Shown: piece after piece, positions 22,391-32,679 of the stretch | Layout of the letters: each line of letters starts with the position of its first letter | Position numbering within the stretch: the first letter of the stretch is position 1 | Assembly (NCBI GenBank): GCA_036346225.1 | Contig: JARFIW010001109.1 | Coordinates: 62,001-126,000, forward strand | DNA length: 64,000 bases | Reading direction: 5' to 3' | From: Platerodrilus igneus | Lineage: Eukaryota > Arthropoda > Insecta > Coleoptera > Lycidae | The notes under the pieces: generated by a model | What the model saw: only the letters and a program-made list of their open reading frames with translations | Database searches by the model: none | What the model was told of the DNA's origin: nothing | Translations under genes and position numbers: made by a program

Positions 22391-22889
22391 GTAATCTACA
22401 TGAACTTCAATGGATCACTTAAGTTTGGAATTGCTGAAACGCGTTTGTTTTTTGGAGTGCCGTTTCCGTGGGTGCCTTTGATGTAATGCTCGTTATGTAT
22501 CGAACCTCTCTTACCTTTTGCTAGGACATTATCTTTTACCACGGGCAAGCACCAAGTCAAAAATCTACAAATATACTACATTGAACTGTGTCGGTACAAA
22601 ACCTGTGTTTATCAGCAAGAGAATTTAAATACTCTAATTGTGTTGTAATCGGTGTTAGTTTTACGACTTTACGTTGTTAAAATAAAATGGAGACTGGTGC
22701 AGTCGCAAAGAGAGTACAAACAAAGTATTGTTTTTTCCCATGTAATAACATCGGATATACACAATGTATAAGCTTGAAGGAATACCTAATATAATATTCT
22801 TAGAAGTACAGGCTTTTTAAAAGTACGTCGTATACAGGTGTTACATACTAAATTGACGCTAGTTACCTAATTAAATTTGCTCTACAAAG
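22391..22889. other. Nothing recognised
   Basis: Would be the first intron if the exon candidate at 22385 is real. No signal-peptide-like exon was found. Confidence 0.3.
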
Positions 22890-23960
22890 AAGATGTAAGA
22901 GTAAATAATGCACCAGCTAGCTTTCAGAGATGAGGGATTGGTTCCATAAAATCATATTCTTTTACAGCTATACAAGCTTCAACGTTTCACTTACACCTAC
23001 TTGATAGGTTTTTGAACTTTCTGCTTAAAAAAACCTTTGAGCGCAACGCACCTGATTTCAGTCTCGTTAGACAAGAAGTGTTTTTTTTTGCGATACAGGT
23101 TGATGGAACCTTATATACACTCTTTCTCACCTGCTAATTTAAAATAAACACAAATAATAAAAAGTCGTTCACGCAATCTATATTATCCAAACATGAATAT
23201 CCCAGTATTTAACAAACACAGCAAAACAAATAAACTATGTTATATCCCTAATTGGCCAAGTATGCGTGTCTCTAAAAGAACAAAGAACATCTTAATTATA
23301 GGTATCCAACCAAAATAAATTGTACATATAAATTTATACAAATACAATTTTGGTGCTTTTCCATACAACAATTTCCTGTTTACAATACGCGTTTAACTAA
23401 GCGTGCACCGACGTAATTCTCCTTAATAAAAAATAGTTTTATACAACCAATTATTAAGTATACATCAGCATGAAATATGTAGTAGGCGGAAAACAAAAAT
23501 TCAATGTCACAAATTGTTGATCTTGTACAAGGCTCAAGCAACATTGTCGTTTAGGACAAAAATGGGGTTGTAAGTAATCCCCTAATCTAACTATGTGTTA
23601 AAGGAAAGCATCCACTAAAGGAACAACTTTCACATGCAACAGCAATTTTTATAAATCTTGGGTTACGTTCGCGTTAAGAAACTTCTTTCACTAACAATCT
23701 AGAGTTTAAAACAACCGTCACTTAAATTACTCAACCCTTTTACCCGCTCAGCGACGGTTGCTTGTTAATCGATTAACTGAAGATAAAAAGCTAAAATAAA
23801 TGATTCCCTCTATTATGATTGGTCGGTATTTATAAGTTATAATCTCCCAGGGAATTAACAGATTTTCTCGTTCACACGGATAGTGCGTCTAAAGCTGTTC
23901 ACTGTGTTCCTATTTAGTCCTCGGTCATCTAGTTGGCTAGCTACCGTGGTACGTCAGCAG
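22890..23960 (-). repeat. LTR-like repeat, family C, copy 1
   Basis: This aligns by eye with 62434-63530 in the same direction. Shared words include GTAAATAA.. with GGCTTTCAG or AGCTTTCAG, CCTTTGAGCGC (23033; 62576), CCCTAATTGGCC (23249; 62791), AAGCGTG.. with GTCCTTAATAA, TCTCCAGGG and TGCGTCTAAA. Identity looks like two thirds or less. Orientation is uncertain. I assign minus because copy 2 has a minus-strand splice-donor block like that in the 2-kb LTRs, and because a minus-strand gag fragment lies next door at 24095. Confidence 0.5.
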
Positions 23961-24094
23961 AGTCACCTAGATCCTGAGCAACATACTTGAACTTACGTTA
24001 CGGTTTATTTATTTGTATTATGCAAAGAGTAGAAGAGTTTTAATTTGTATTAAATATTACTTTGCTAGCTTACGTTATGGGTGGCTTGCTTGTA

Positions 24095-24304
24095 CTATAT
24101 AACTGTTAGTATGATTGTTAACGCTAATAAAATCGACATCATTTCGGATTGTTGTGATATCTGCTGTTCTTCACTTTGACTTCGTGTCAATTGTTGCCCT
24201 TGCATTTCCGTTGAAACATTCTGTAAAATTACGTTTTCTTGAGACCCTATTTCTACCCCTTGATTCCTTAATGCTTCTCTAGTTTCTTTTATTCGTTTAT
24301 CCAT
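24095..24304 (-). pseudogene. gag N-terminal fragment of a related LTR element
   Basis: The 69-codon frame includes ALRNQGVEIGSQENVIL, matching LRSQGVEIGSDDSAL at the start of the gag at 13620, followed by a Gln/Ser-rich stretch. The rest of gag and pol is missing; LTR-like sequence of family C follows at lower coordinates. It is the start of an element read on the minus strand, with its leader at 24403-24720. Confidence 0.7.
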
Positions 24305-24402
24305 TTTTATTTAATTTCAAATTTTAAAATTTTTAATATTTCAAAAATTCCTTGCCGATTTAAAATTTCTTAACCCTTATGCTTTTTAAATTAAATTTTA
24401 TT

Positions 24403-24720
24403 CGTGCCTCTACAATTTTTAAATTTCTAAATTTCTCGCTTCTACGATTTTCTAAATTCCTTTTGTGGTGTTCTCGCCTCTACGATTTTTAATTTTTAAA
24501 TTTCTTTTTGTGGTGTTGTCGCCCCTACGATTTGGGTCGCCAATTTATTGCTATAAAATTCCTGATTATGCCCCACGTTTGATATGATATAGCCTTTTTG
24601 GTTTTCAAGCCCCTACGATGAGTATCATTTTCATTGATGTGCATTGCCCCACGATCGGTGCGCAATTTTTATTGCTATGACATGCCCTATTATGGTGCGT
24701 AACATTTTTATTGCTGTGAT
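24403..24720 (-). repeat. Tandem array of primer-binding-site-like units
   Basis: On the minus strand, units of about 33-47 bp repeat the pattern AGCAATAAAAATTGGCGMCC then AAATCGTAGGGGC. Clear units end (plus-strand coordinates) at 24403, 24436, 24474, 24521, 24563, 24606 and 24646. The best one, TGGCGACCCAAATCGTAGGG at 24542-24523, starts like the unit at 13480. Towards gag the units lose the TGGCG half and keep only TCGTAGAGGCGA. A normal element has one primer-binding site. Confidence 0.7.
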
Positions 24721-26270
24721 ATTTTTATTTGATTACCACGACTAGCTCACTGAATGCTCGACTTCCTAATAAATCTTATTTACCCTTTTAATGGATTCAA
24801 ATAAAGCAGTTCAAAATCACAAAGTATAATAATTGATAATATGTACAATGTTGTGTAACCTCAAAATTTTCACTTGTATAGAATATTTGCATTTACCAAA
24901 TGTATGCTTTCCTGAAAGCCAGTAAAAATATCTTTTAATTACCCTCAAGTACCTTCGAACGTTCTAAGATGATTTTCCCTGTTTTCATATTTTTCAATGA
25001 CCTTTTTGATGACTTTTACAAATATATAATGTATAGCAAACACTAAATTTGAAACAGTCTTTAAATAATAAAATGTTTAAAAATCGCTAACCTGGAATGG
25101 TCACTGGAGTTCCCTCATAGTGTCTGTGGTTTGCATCCCTTGTTGTGTCCGCTTTACTTATTGGCCAGAATTATCCACTTTTGATCTCTGGTATTTTTCC
25201 TTAAATTAACTTTGAGTACTCTTTTGATCTCACTTTCGGACGTATGTTTAGATGTGCGTTAAGGCTTAGATCTCGACATGAACATCGACTCAACAAAAGC
25301 TGTCTCAACAAAAGTGGTATCAACAAAAATGCCGTCCTAATATAATGACATCAGCAAAAGCCGTCGCAATAAAAGCCGTCCCAATAAAAAAAGCCCTGTT
25401 TTGTTAAATATTAAAAATAAATTTAATTAATTGTTTAACTTACGTCTATTTGTAGATCGGCTTATTTTCGTAGCACACTTTCTCACTTTCAAATTTTACT
25501 TATTCTGAATTTTGTTTTACTAATTAATTACGTAACTTTCTACTGCATTTGAGCATAGTTTGTCTTGATTAAATATGAAGTAAATGTTTATTCGTTTCCT
25601 ATTGTATTTATAAGCCCTTCCCACCAATAGGTTTCATTGGCGTGTTTATTGATCAAGGCTTGTACTTTGCCTTATCTCTGGCAGAACTCGGTATTTTCTC
25701 AAATTCCCTGGTTTAATTCTTCGACGAAATGTTCCATCAATCACGTAAGCGTTCTGTATATTATAGCATTTTTTTAGGATTTACAATTATTGCTTTTATT
25801 CAGTCACGTATTTAATGTTTTTCGTTTAAAAGTCCAAGTCTTATCGTATAATTGACCCGCCTGGTGTTTATTTGTTTGTTACAGAATGTTGGTTTTCTGA
25901 ACAAATGTATTCTTTCTAGTCACGTATTTAGTGACGTATTAAAATGCGTTTGCATGTTTCCTGATAATTTTATTTGCAGCAATTAGTTGCTTCTAAAGTC
26001 TTATCTTTACTTGTAAATTATACTTAAACATATTATACAAAGCACACATTACTATTATAATTAAATGGTATCGAATTATTACTAAATAAGCTTCTTTCTC
26101 ATGCATTTAATCAAATATCCTTTATATACAGTGTCCTCGCAATTGACTTTTTGTAGAATACTCGATTTACTCCTATAATTGATGGAATTATTTGATTTTC
26201 TTAAAGTTAAAGTTATTTATATCTATACTACGACCCCTATGACTTTAATCTACCCTTAAACTACTCTCTT
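24721..26270 (-). repeat. Probable 5' LTR of the minus-strand element
   Basis: Position directly upstream of the leader array, and a splice-donor block on the minus strand (CCAGTGACCATTCCAG/GTT, exon end 25092) like that at 12858, suggest an LTR. The stretch before the donor reads as protein in one frame (KADTTRDANHRHYEGTPVTI). No second LTR copy with clear identity was seen, so limits are guesses. Confidence 0.35.
25296..25398. repeat. Short minisatellite, CAACAAAAGCYGTC-type unit
   Basis: About seven imperfect copies of a 12-15-base unit: TCAACAAAAGCTGTC, TCAACAAAAGTGGTA, TCAACAAAAATGCCGTC, TCAGCAAAAGCCGTC, GCAATAAAAGCCGTC and others. Copies differ at one to three bases. Confidence 0.75.
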
Positions 26271-26301
26271 GCTATAGCAATATATATATATATATATATA
26301 T

Positions 26302-26465
26302 AGTTAATAAAATGAAATAATAACTTAGACTTTTATGCAAAGCCCAAACGATCATTTCAAATCGAGCTAGTAATTGAAAGAGGAAAATATAAGATCTTAA
26401 ACAAGACTTGAACCTGCATTTTAGTCGTTCTAGGACATGCATTTACCAATTACGCCACCGAGACC
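26302..26465 (-). mobile_element. tRNA-derived SINE, copy 1
   Basis: The head, on the minus strand, keeps a tRNA-like layout: GGTGGCGTAATTGGTAAATG at 26459-26440 as box A, and GGTTCAAGTC at 26414-26405 as a diverged box B. The tail (CTTAGACTTTTATGCAAAGC near 26323) is shared with copies at 26690 and 45499. A TA run lies directly beside its 3' end. Confidence 0.7.
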
Positions 26466-26689
26466 GGTGACAATAATTGGATATCTACAAATCTAAATCG
26501 TGTACACAACTATACATCAACCTAACTTTTAATTACGTTTGACATTTTTGTCAATCATATCTGACATTGTCAAGTTTTGACTTGTGTCAGTTATAGACAA
26601 GAAGCAACGCTCAAAATTACGGCTATAAGCCAAGTACTAACTATATAAATATTTTAAGTATTTAATTACACAAGGTAAGTTGATAAAAA

Positions 26690-26752
26690 CTAATAAAATA
26701 AAATAATAACTTAGACTTTTATGCAAAGCCCAAATGATCATTTCAAATCGAT
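26690..26752 (-). mobile_element. SINE 3' tail fragment
   Basis: Only the tail is present: AATAACTTAGACTTTTATGC and AAATGATCATTTCAAATCGA, nearly identical to the copy at 26302. It is 5'-truncated relative to that copy. Confidence 0.75.
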
Positions 26753-28131
26753 TTGAAAGTTATTTCATTTAAAAAGAAGATTTATTTACTCAATATTATT
26801 ACACAGCCCCTGAATAAATACGTCCAGGAACACCAATGGTTTACATTCCTACAAGATCACCAACTAACATAAATAGATTCCCATTTCTAGACGGCCGAAA
26901 ACTCACAAGTTCAACCCTGATATTTATTTACCATTACATAAATAAGTTATGGATGTTTATTCCATCGGCACGAAAATCCACGATCACGCAAAAGTGATTT
27001 ATTGCCTTACTGCAAAATCAAATCACACCACAGCCGCTCGCGACACATCTTCAACCTCGTGTGATTTTACATCTGGTCGTGGTTACATTTCGATTCTACT
27101 TGTTGATCTTAACTTCCTTTCTATTTGGACTTAGTCCTTTCATAGCCTTTCTCTCTTCTTGTAATGCATGCTAACAGCGGTCAAAGTTTAATTCCCACAA
27201 TATAACACTTTCTTATCTAAGCTGAATTGTTGTTGTACGTTGATTACGTAAAAGTCACTTACTTCCTTTGTACGTTGTTTTATAGCAATGGTGGTATTTA
27301 TCTTGGCCTTGAACATCTAGTCTTATCTTAAATATGGCTTTGCATTTTAACTGTTTCTGCGTTCCCAAGCATTTCATCTATGTATACTGTGTGGTTTTGT
27401 TTTTTGCGTGACTCACCGCGTTTTATTTTAATCACAATTTTCAGTCTTACTTTCCCACATATTTAGCATTCTTGTATTACATATTACGACATATGTCTTA
27501 ATGAACAATGCATTGTATGTTTTATAAAATCTCTTATTTCAGCGGGTTTTATTTGTCGCGGAGTTTATTTTAAGAAAATTCAGTTTTATTGCTTTTGATT
27601 ATGACTAACTGCCGTAATTTAAATCATATTTTTTAAAACAAAATAATTAAATATGCTTAATTAACATTCATTGTTCGGTGTAGGTCAGTGCGGAGCGAAG
27701 GTCGCAAGTTGGATGTACCCTTGATTCATTCAGCAACCTAAACTCACCTTGGCACACAGTATGCTTCTGTTAAATAAACATTTTAACTAATTAATTAACA
27801 AATCGTACAGATACAGTTACTTCAATCACAAAAAATTATGCAGTATTATTTAAATAAAGTGTACAACAAAACATAATTTCTGAACGCAGTAACATGTAAA
27901 AAATAATATAACCTACAAATTTTGATATGATAATAATGCCTCATAGGGGTTGGAAAACTTGCATAAATTCAAGTTATAATATGCGCCTGTTTCATAAATG
28001 TAAGTACATGACAAAATAAATACATTCTATATAACTAGAAATGCCTCTTCAGGAACTGCAAATTACAAAAATACAGGTTGGATACGAAAGTGCAATATGG
28101 AATCGGTCATGATTAATAATAACTTAAAATA
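26753..28131. other. Nothing recognised
   Basis: AT-rich. A 61-codon frame at 26949 has no recognisable features. A more GC-rich patch at 27680-27770 (GTGCGGAGCGAAGGTCGCAA) is unexplained. Confidence 0.35.
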
Positions 28132-28330
28132 CAGGGTCTCCACGAAAGAACTCCGGGGTTTTAAGGTTAAATATTTTTATTAAATCAAAATCTCAGTGTA
28201 ATGTGTTATACGTGAATTTAAAGGTAATATTCTCAAAAGTTTATTAAAATTTAGTAAATTCCAATAAGTGATCCTAATTTTAAATAAATTTTAAATACAT
28301 TCCAATAAGAACCTTGAGCTTAGAATAGTG

Positions 28331-28765
28331 ACACGCGTCTCGGGACACAATTATTGTTGGCTGTTTCAAGGTCATGCTTAACGTATAAATGTTAACCTTT
28401 GCACTCTTTACAAATAATTTCCTCTTCCATAATACTTATTAAAAAACTTACTATCTAATCCTAATTCTAATAATTCTATGCAAAGTTAAAACAAATAAAA
28501 ATGAAATTCAACACTTATATGACGCGGTGCGGTGATGTTTTATAATTATAATATTTATGTGAAAAGTATATGTTTTATTTTATGTACAGATCTATAAAAT
28601 ATAAGTGGAAGAGGATTTTTAGCAGTTAGATTCCGTTACCGTTCAAATTAAAAGATACTATTATAGATAGTTCAGTTTTAACGAATAATATAAATATGAG
28701 TTTAAACTGAAACGTGAAAGTTGACCTTGAAACAGCCAAAAATAATTGTGTCCCGAGACGCGTTT
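28331..28765. mobile_element. MITE with about 42-bp inverted repeats and 8-bp target duplication
   Basis: ACGCGTCTCGGGACACAATT at 28333 faces AATTGTGTCCCGAGACGCGT ending at 28763, and the match continues inward through GGCTGTTTCAAGGTCA. GAATAGTG stands on both sides (28323-28330 and 28766-28773), an 8-bp duplication as made by hAT or P-type transposases. No reading frame inside. Confidence 0.85.
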
Positions 28766-29540
28766 GAATAGTGTAGAAAAGTTTCACTCAGGGTGTCTAT
28801 AGCAACGGTTGGCAGCGCCTAGTAGCGTTAACTTTGTAATACCGTAGAAGACATTAACTCAGTGTGCACGTCACTACAGCTATCGATGAATTTTCAGTTG
28901 GTGCAGTTCGTTCTCAGTTAATGCAGTGCACTGACGTCGGCAAAACAAAAAGCTCAATGTGTCAATTGGTTCGTAGAAACTCGTTCGGTTGTCACGATAC
29001 AGAGGAACTTTCGAGGCATTTATGGTGGCGATGCGCCTGCGGATAAAACGATTCATCAGTGTCTAAGTGCGTTTGAAAAAACTGAAGGTGTGTACAAACA
29101 AAAGTCGCCTTGTGGACCGCGTGTGCCAGAAGAGGATGTTGACAGAATCCGAACTTTATGCCTACAAAACCCTACAAAATTCTTGGCACGAAGCAGTCTC
29201 GAGTTGGGGATACCGAGATCAACTGTACATAAGGTAGTTCACAAAAGGCTTCGTTTAACTGCTTACAAGCTACAACTTTTGCACAAAATTAAACCAACAG
29301 ATAAGGATAAGAGGTTAAATTTTCTATTAATATGCTAGACAAAATTGACGAAAATAACGGTTTTGTAAAAAATGTAATTTTTATCGATGAGGCAACTTTT
29401 CATGTAAACTGTGCTGTGAATCGACACAATTGCAGAATTTGAGGTTCACAGCCGTCTCATCAGTTCATCGAGTATCGTTGTGACTCGCCCAAAGTAAACG
29501 TTTGGTACGGCCTTATGCATGACAGAGTTATACTGCCGCG

Positions 29541-31180
29541 CTAAGGCAATAGACCGTAAGCGACACTTTTTACAAAAACGCATTTTTGCTACTTATGGGT
29601 ACAAGTGGAAGTATTCTATCACCCTACTAAGGCACAATGCCATAAGATAGCTGGAAATGCCACTTTTAGTGACTTATAAAAGAGCGTATACGCCATTGGC
29701 CGCCTTCGTGCTAAGGCAAAGAACCGTAAAACCTAATACATAGGCAGAACACCGCAAGGGCATTCGTTCACCGACGCTTGTGGTGTTTTGCTTTAACGCT
29801 GATGCCTTACGGTTCTGTACCTCAGCATAGAGACCAATGGCGCTTACGTTAGTAACTTCGAATATTATTAATATTATAGAAGTTATTAATTAATAGAAAT
29901 ACCATTACAACAACACAGTTTGTTCGTTTTGTACTTAGTTAGCATTATTTAGTAATTCGCCGTGTGTCCGTATAAGTTTAGCCCTTTGTAAGGTCATCCG
30001 GCAGTCAGTTGTTCTTTATTCTTCAAGATATACATATCTTGACACGGTAGTGTACAAGTGCAGGTATTAAGTAATATTACTCTGATTTCAATTTATTGTT
30101 AGCTTGTTCGCGATTTTACAATGACAAGCAATTCAATGAATCGCAATCTGCCCAGAGGTAGAAAGATTGTTTTGCTTAATCCTATACACAATCGCAATAA
30201 TCTTGATATGGCTTATGAGGAATGTTTAAAGTGGTCCATGCATCGTAAACAGTACGTTTCAGCAGGGAACTTATATGAATTTGATAAGAATTTGAAAATT
30301 GCGCCTGACGAAAAATGTTCTATTCAGTAGACCTTCAGAAGGTTATTATGCTTTCTCGGATGGACACATTTAAGGCCGCTGTATTTACGAAGCGCATAAT
30401 TACTTTCCATGAGATATTTGCCCCCCTCGGCACAACAACTTTGGAGTCAACACGCGCTGCTGTATTTTCCGCAGTGTGGCATGAGGCGACTGCTAAAAGA
30501 AAAAAGAGGATATTGTTAGCTGCTATCACGTGTTCTTATTGAAGATGCGCGATATGAAAAATGTTGTTCTGTGGGCCGATAATTGCATTGCGCAAAATAA
30601 AAATTGGACACTTCTTATTTATAGCGTACATGATTAATTCTACGAAAACATGACTCCGTTGAAAGACGTTTTTTAGAGAAGGGGCATACCTTTATGTCTG
30701 CAGACTCTGAGCATTATGAGGTGGAACAATCGATGGCAAAAAGAGGAACTATTTACGATTTCCAAGATTTTTGTGACACTGTAACAGCCGTTCGTAGAGG
30801 TAAAGTCGAAGGCAAGGTTATGAATGTACATGACTTTTCAAACTGGCCGGATCTGACCTCTGTCTATAAGCTTTCAAGGGCTAGACCAAGAGTTCTTCTA
30901 CACAATGTGGTGAGTGTCAAATTCACACGTGGAGATTTCAATATAAAATATAAAAGAGCGCTGACGGACGAAGAATTCTCCACATTCAACTTTCTTCTTA
31001 AACGCTATAAAACGTCTGTTCCTCGTCCACAAACACGACAGAGGGTACGTGAAATTCCTCAAACTAAAAAAGACGATATCTTGTCCAAACTAGGACAACT
31101 GATGCCGGCAGTTCGACGACAATTTTGGCAACAGATTCCTGTGAAAGACGTTCCTGACTTATATGATATTCATGAGTAGG
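29541..31180 (+). mobile_element. Foreign block inserted in the transposase gene
   Basis: The left part (29541-29860) carries repeated and inverted words: GCTAAGGCAATAGACCGTAA at 29540, GCTAAGGCAAAGAACCGTAA at 29710, and the inverted GCCTTACGGTTCTGTACCTC at 29804. These look like subterminal repeats of another transposon. The right part is a transposase-like gene whose stop codon (31177-31179) abuts the resumed mariner sequence with no 3' flank. No right-hand terminal repeat was found. Confidence 0.65.
30121..31179 (+). pseudogene. Transposase-like multicopy gene carried in the block (family not named)
   Basis: Pieces in several frames resemble a multicopy arthropod protein I know from genomes but cannot name with confidence. 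They are FYSVDLQKVIMLSRM (30317), TKRIITFHEIFAPLGT (30388), a WADNCIAQNKNWTLL motif near 30570 that is probably part of an RNase H-like catalytic core, and a long intact C-terminal frame at 30694-31179. That frame contains MSADSEHYEVEQSMAKRGTI, FTRGDFNIKYKR and LMPAVRRQFWQQI. Frameshifts and a stop lie between the first three pieces. It may be a transposase of a different DNA-transposon superfamily. Confidence 0.6.
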
Positions 31181-31493
31181 TGTTTTTCTTCTGGGGATAT
31201 GTAGAGAACCTCGTGTATTCAGAGAAAATTCGAGATTTAACACATCTCAGCCAACGAATACTCGCTTGCGTGGCAAACGTCACCCCAAACATGCTTGCGA
31301 GGACCTGGCAAGAGGTAGAAATTTGTTTGGATGTGTGCCGAGCCACTAATAGAGCACATGTTAAAATTTACTAAACTGTAATAAAATCTTGAAAATATTA
31401 CCTTCAAATTCATGTATAACACATTACACTAAGATTTTGCTTTATTAAAAGTATTTAATCTAAAAACCTCCGAGTTATTTTGTGGAAACCCTG

Positions 31494-32679
31494 TATATCA
31501 ATACAAATAACCTTCATACAACTGGCCGTATAATAATAATATGATAACACAAATGTGTCAACATATGGTAAATATATAAATGAAAAATTAAATTGTTAAT
31601 TAAATTTCTTACTTGTAAGATCCTTTTCCTTACAATAAAATACTCATTGTAGTTACCAGTGGTAGTTGAAGCAGAATTACAGTGGCCTAAAAGAGGCTGA
31701 GACAAAATTTGTTGCAGCTTCAAAAGTATTGTTGAAAAAATCCAGTTCAGAACAATTCGAATAATAAACCCAGTCCTTATTAAATGAAATTTCTAACAGT
31801 GATCTTCCTTGTATTAAATAATATGGATACCGGAAATGCCCCCTAAAACATATAGTTTCAGGCTCAAATTATTCCTTGATACCCAAAAAGCAAATCAGTT
31901 AGAACACCTCTAACTTGTTTAGAGTTCAACAGAAAAGTGATCAAAATTACATCACCTGCAAAGTGTCTTGTGATAAGAAAACCAGCTATGATAAAAGACA
32001 ACACCATATTAATAAAAATAGGAAATGTGGATGTAATTCAAATTCATGTGATGACCAACAAAAATTCCATATTATAAATAGAAAATAGAAAAAAATGTAA
32101 CAATACTAAAATAAGTTTTTACCATTTTAAAGACAAAATATCTTACTAATAAAATGTTCCAACTAGCTCCATTTATCTGTACGGTGCAATAAAAAATATT
32201 ATCTGCAAATAAATGATGTAATTTTTTCAAAGTTTTAACACGCGAGTTTTGTCGTTTGGGAATCGTACGTAGAATTTTTATGTGTATATTATTGTTTGGT
32301 AATTAAAATTAAGGGATTTAGCATATCCTGAAGACTAATTTATTTAATAAAATATGCAATTAAACCTCGGGGACACCGCCAGCGTCTTTCCATAAATGTT
32401 TGAATCGGTTTTATCCAATACTCAAATAATTAGGTCATACTATTTGTCCAATCTCCTAAACGCCAATAATAATTTAGAATTTTTGAAGAGTATGTATGAC
32501 AATTTGCCCCTAACAGTAATACCAAATCTTAAGTTTATGCATTATGGTACGCCACCTCACGCTGGTCGGAGTGTTCTGATTAGTTAAGCCAAACATTTGA
32601 TTTATGGATTGAACGCCACGGGCCTCAACGTTGATCTGCCAGATCTCCGGAGCTAAACCCATTCTAAGATTTTAAACCG
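31494..32679. other. AT-rich DNA with one exon-like stretch
   Basis: On the minus strand 31715-31622 reads without a stop (QQILSQPLLGHCNSASTTTG, then YFIVRKRILQ) and ends at a strong donor, TTACAA/GTAAGA. There is only a weak acceptor in front, and I do not recognise it. The rest shows nothing. Confidence 0.3.

Larger units (their letters stand above)
28944..31374 (+). pseudogene. Mariner-superfamily transposase, split and frameshifted
   Basis: The N-terminal part (28944-29541) has a helix-turn-helix DNA-binding region (CVNWFVETRSVVTIQRNFRG; then LGIPRSTVHKVVHKRLRL) and the first catalytic Asp in VIFIDEATFHVN (about 29376). It runs to NVWYGLMHDRVI at about 29535. The C-terminal part resumes at 31181 with FFFWGYVENLVYSEKIRDL and ends ATNRAHVKIY, its TAA (31372) lying inside the right inverted repeat. 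About 70 residues including the second catalytic Asp are missing, replaced by the cargo. A one-base shift near 29325 and a TGA at about 29440 also break the frame. Confidence 0.85.
28132..31493 (+). mobile_element. Mariner-superfamily transposon with 129-130 bp inverted repeats and cargo
   Basis: The left end CAGGGTCTCCACGAAAGAAC (28132) and the right end (reverse complement CAGGGTTTCCACAAAATAAC, ending 31493) are each flanked by TA, the target of this superfamily. The inverted repeats run inward to 28260 and 31364 with modest divergence. Between them lie an internal MITE (28331-28765), a split transposase, and a 1.6-kb foreign block. At 3.36 kb it is far larger than the usual size because of these insertions. 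Confidence 0.85.
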
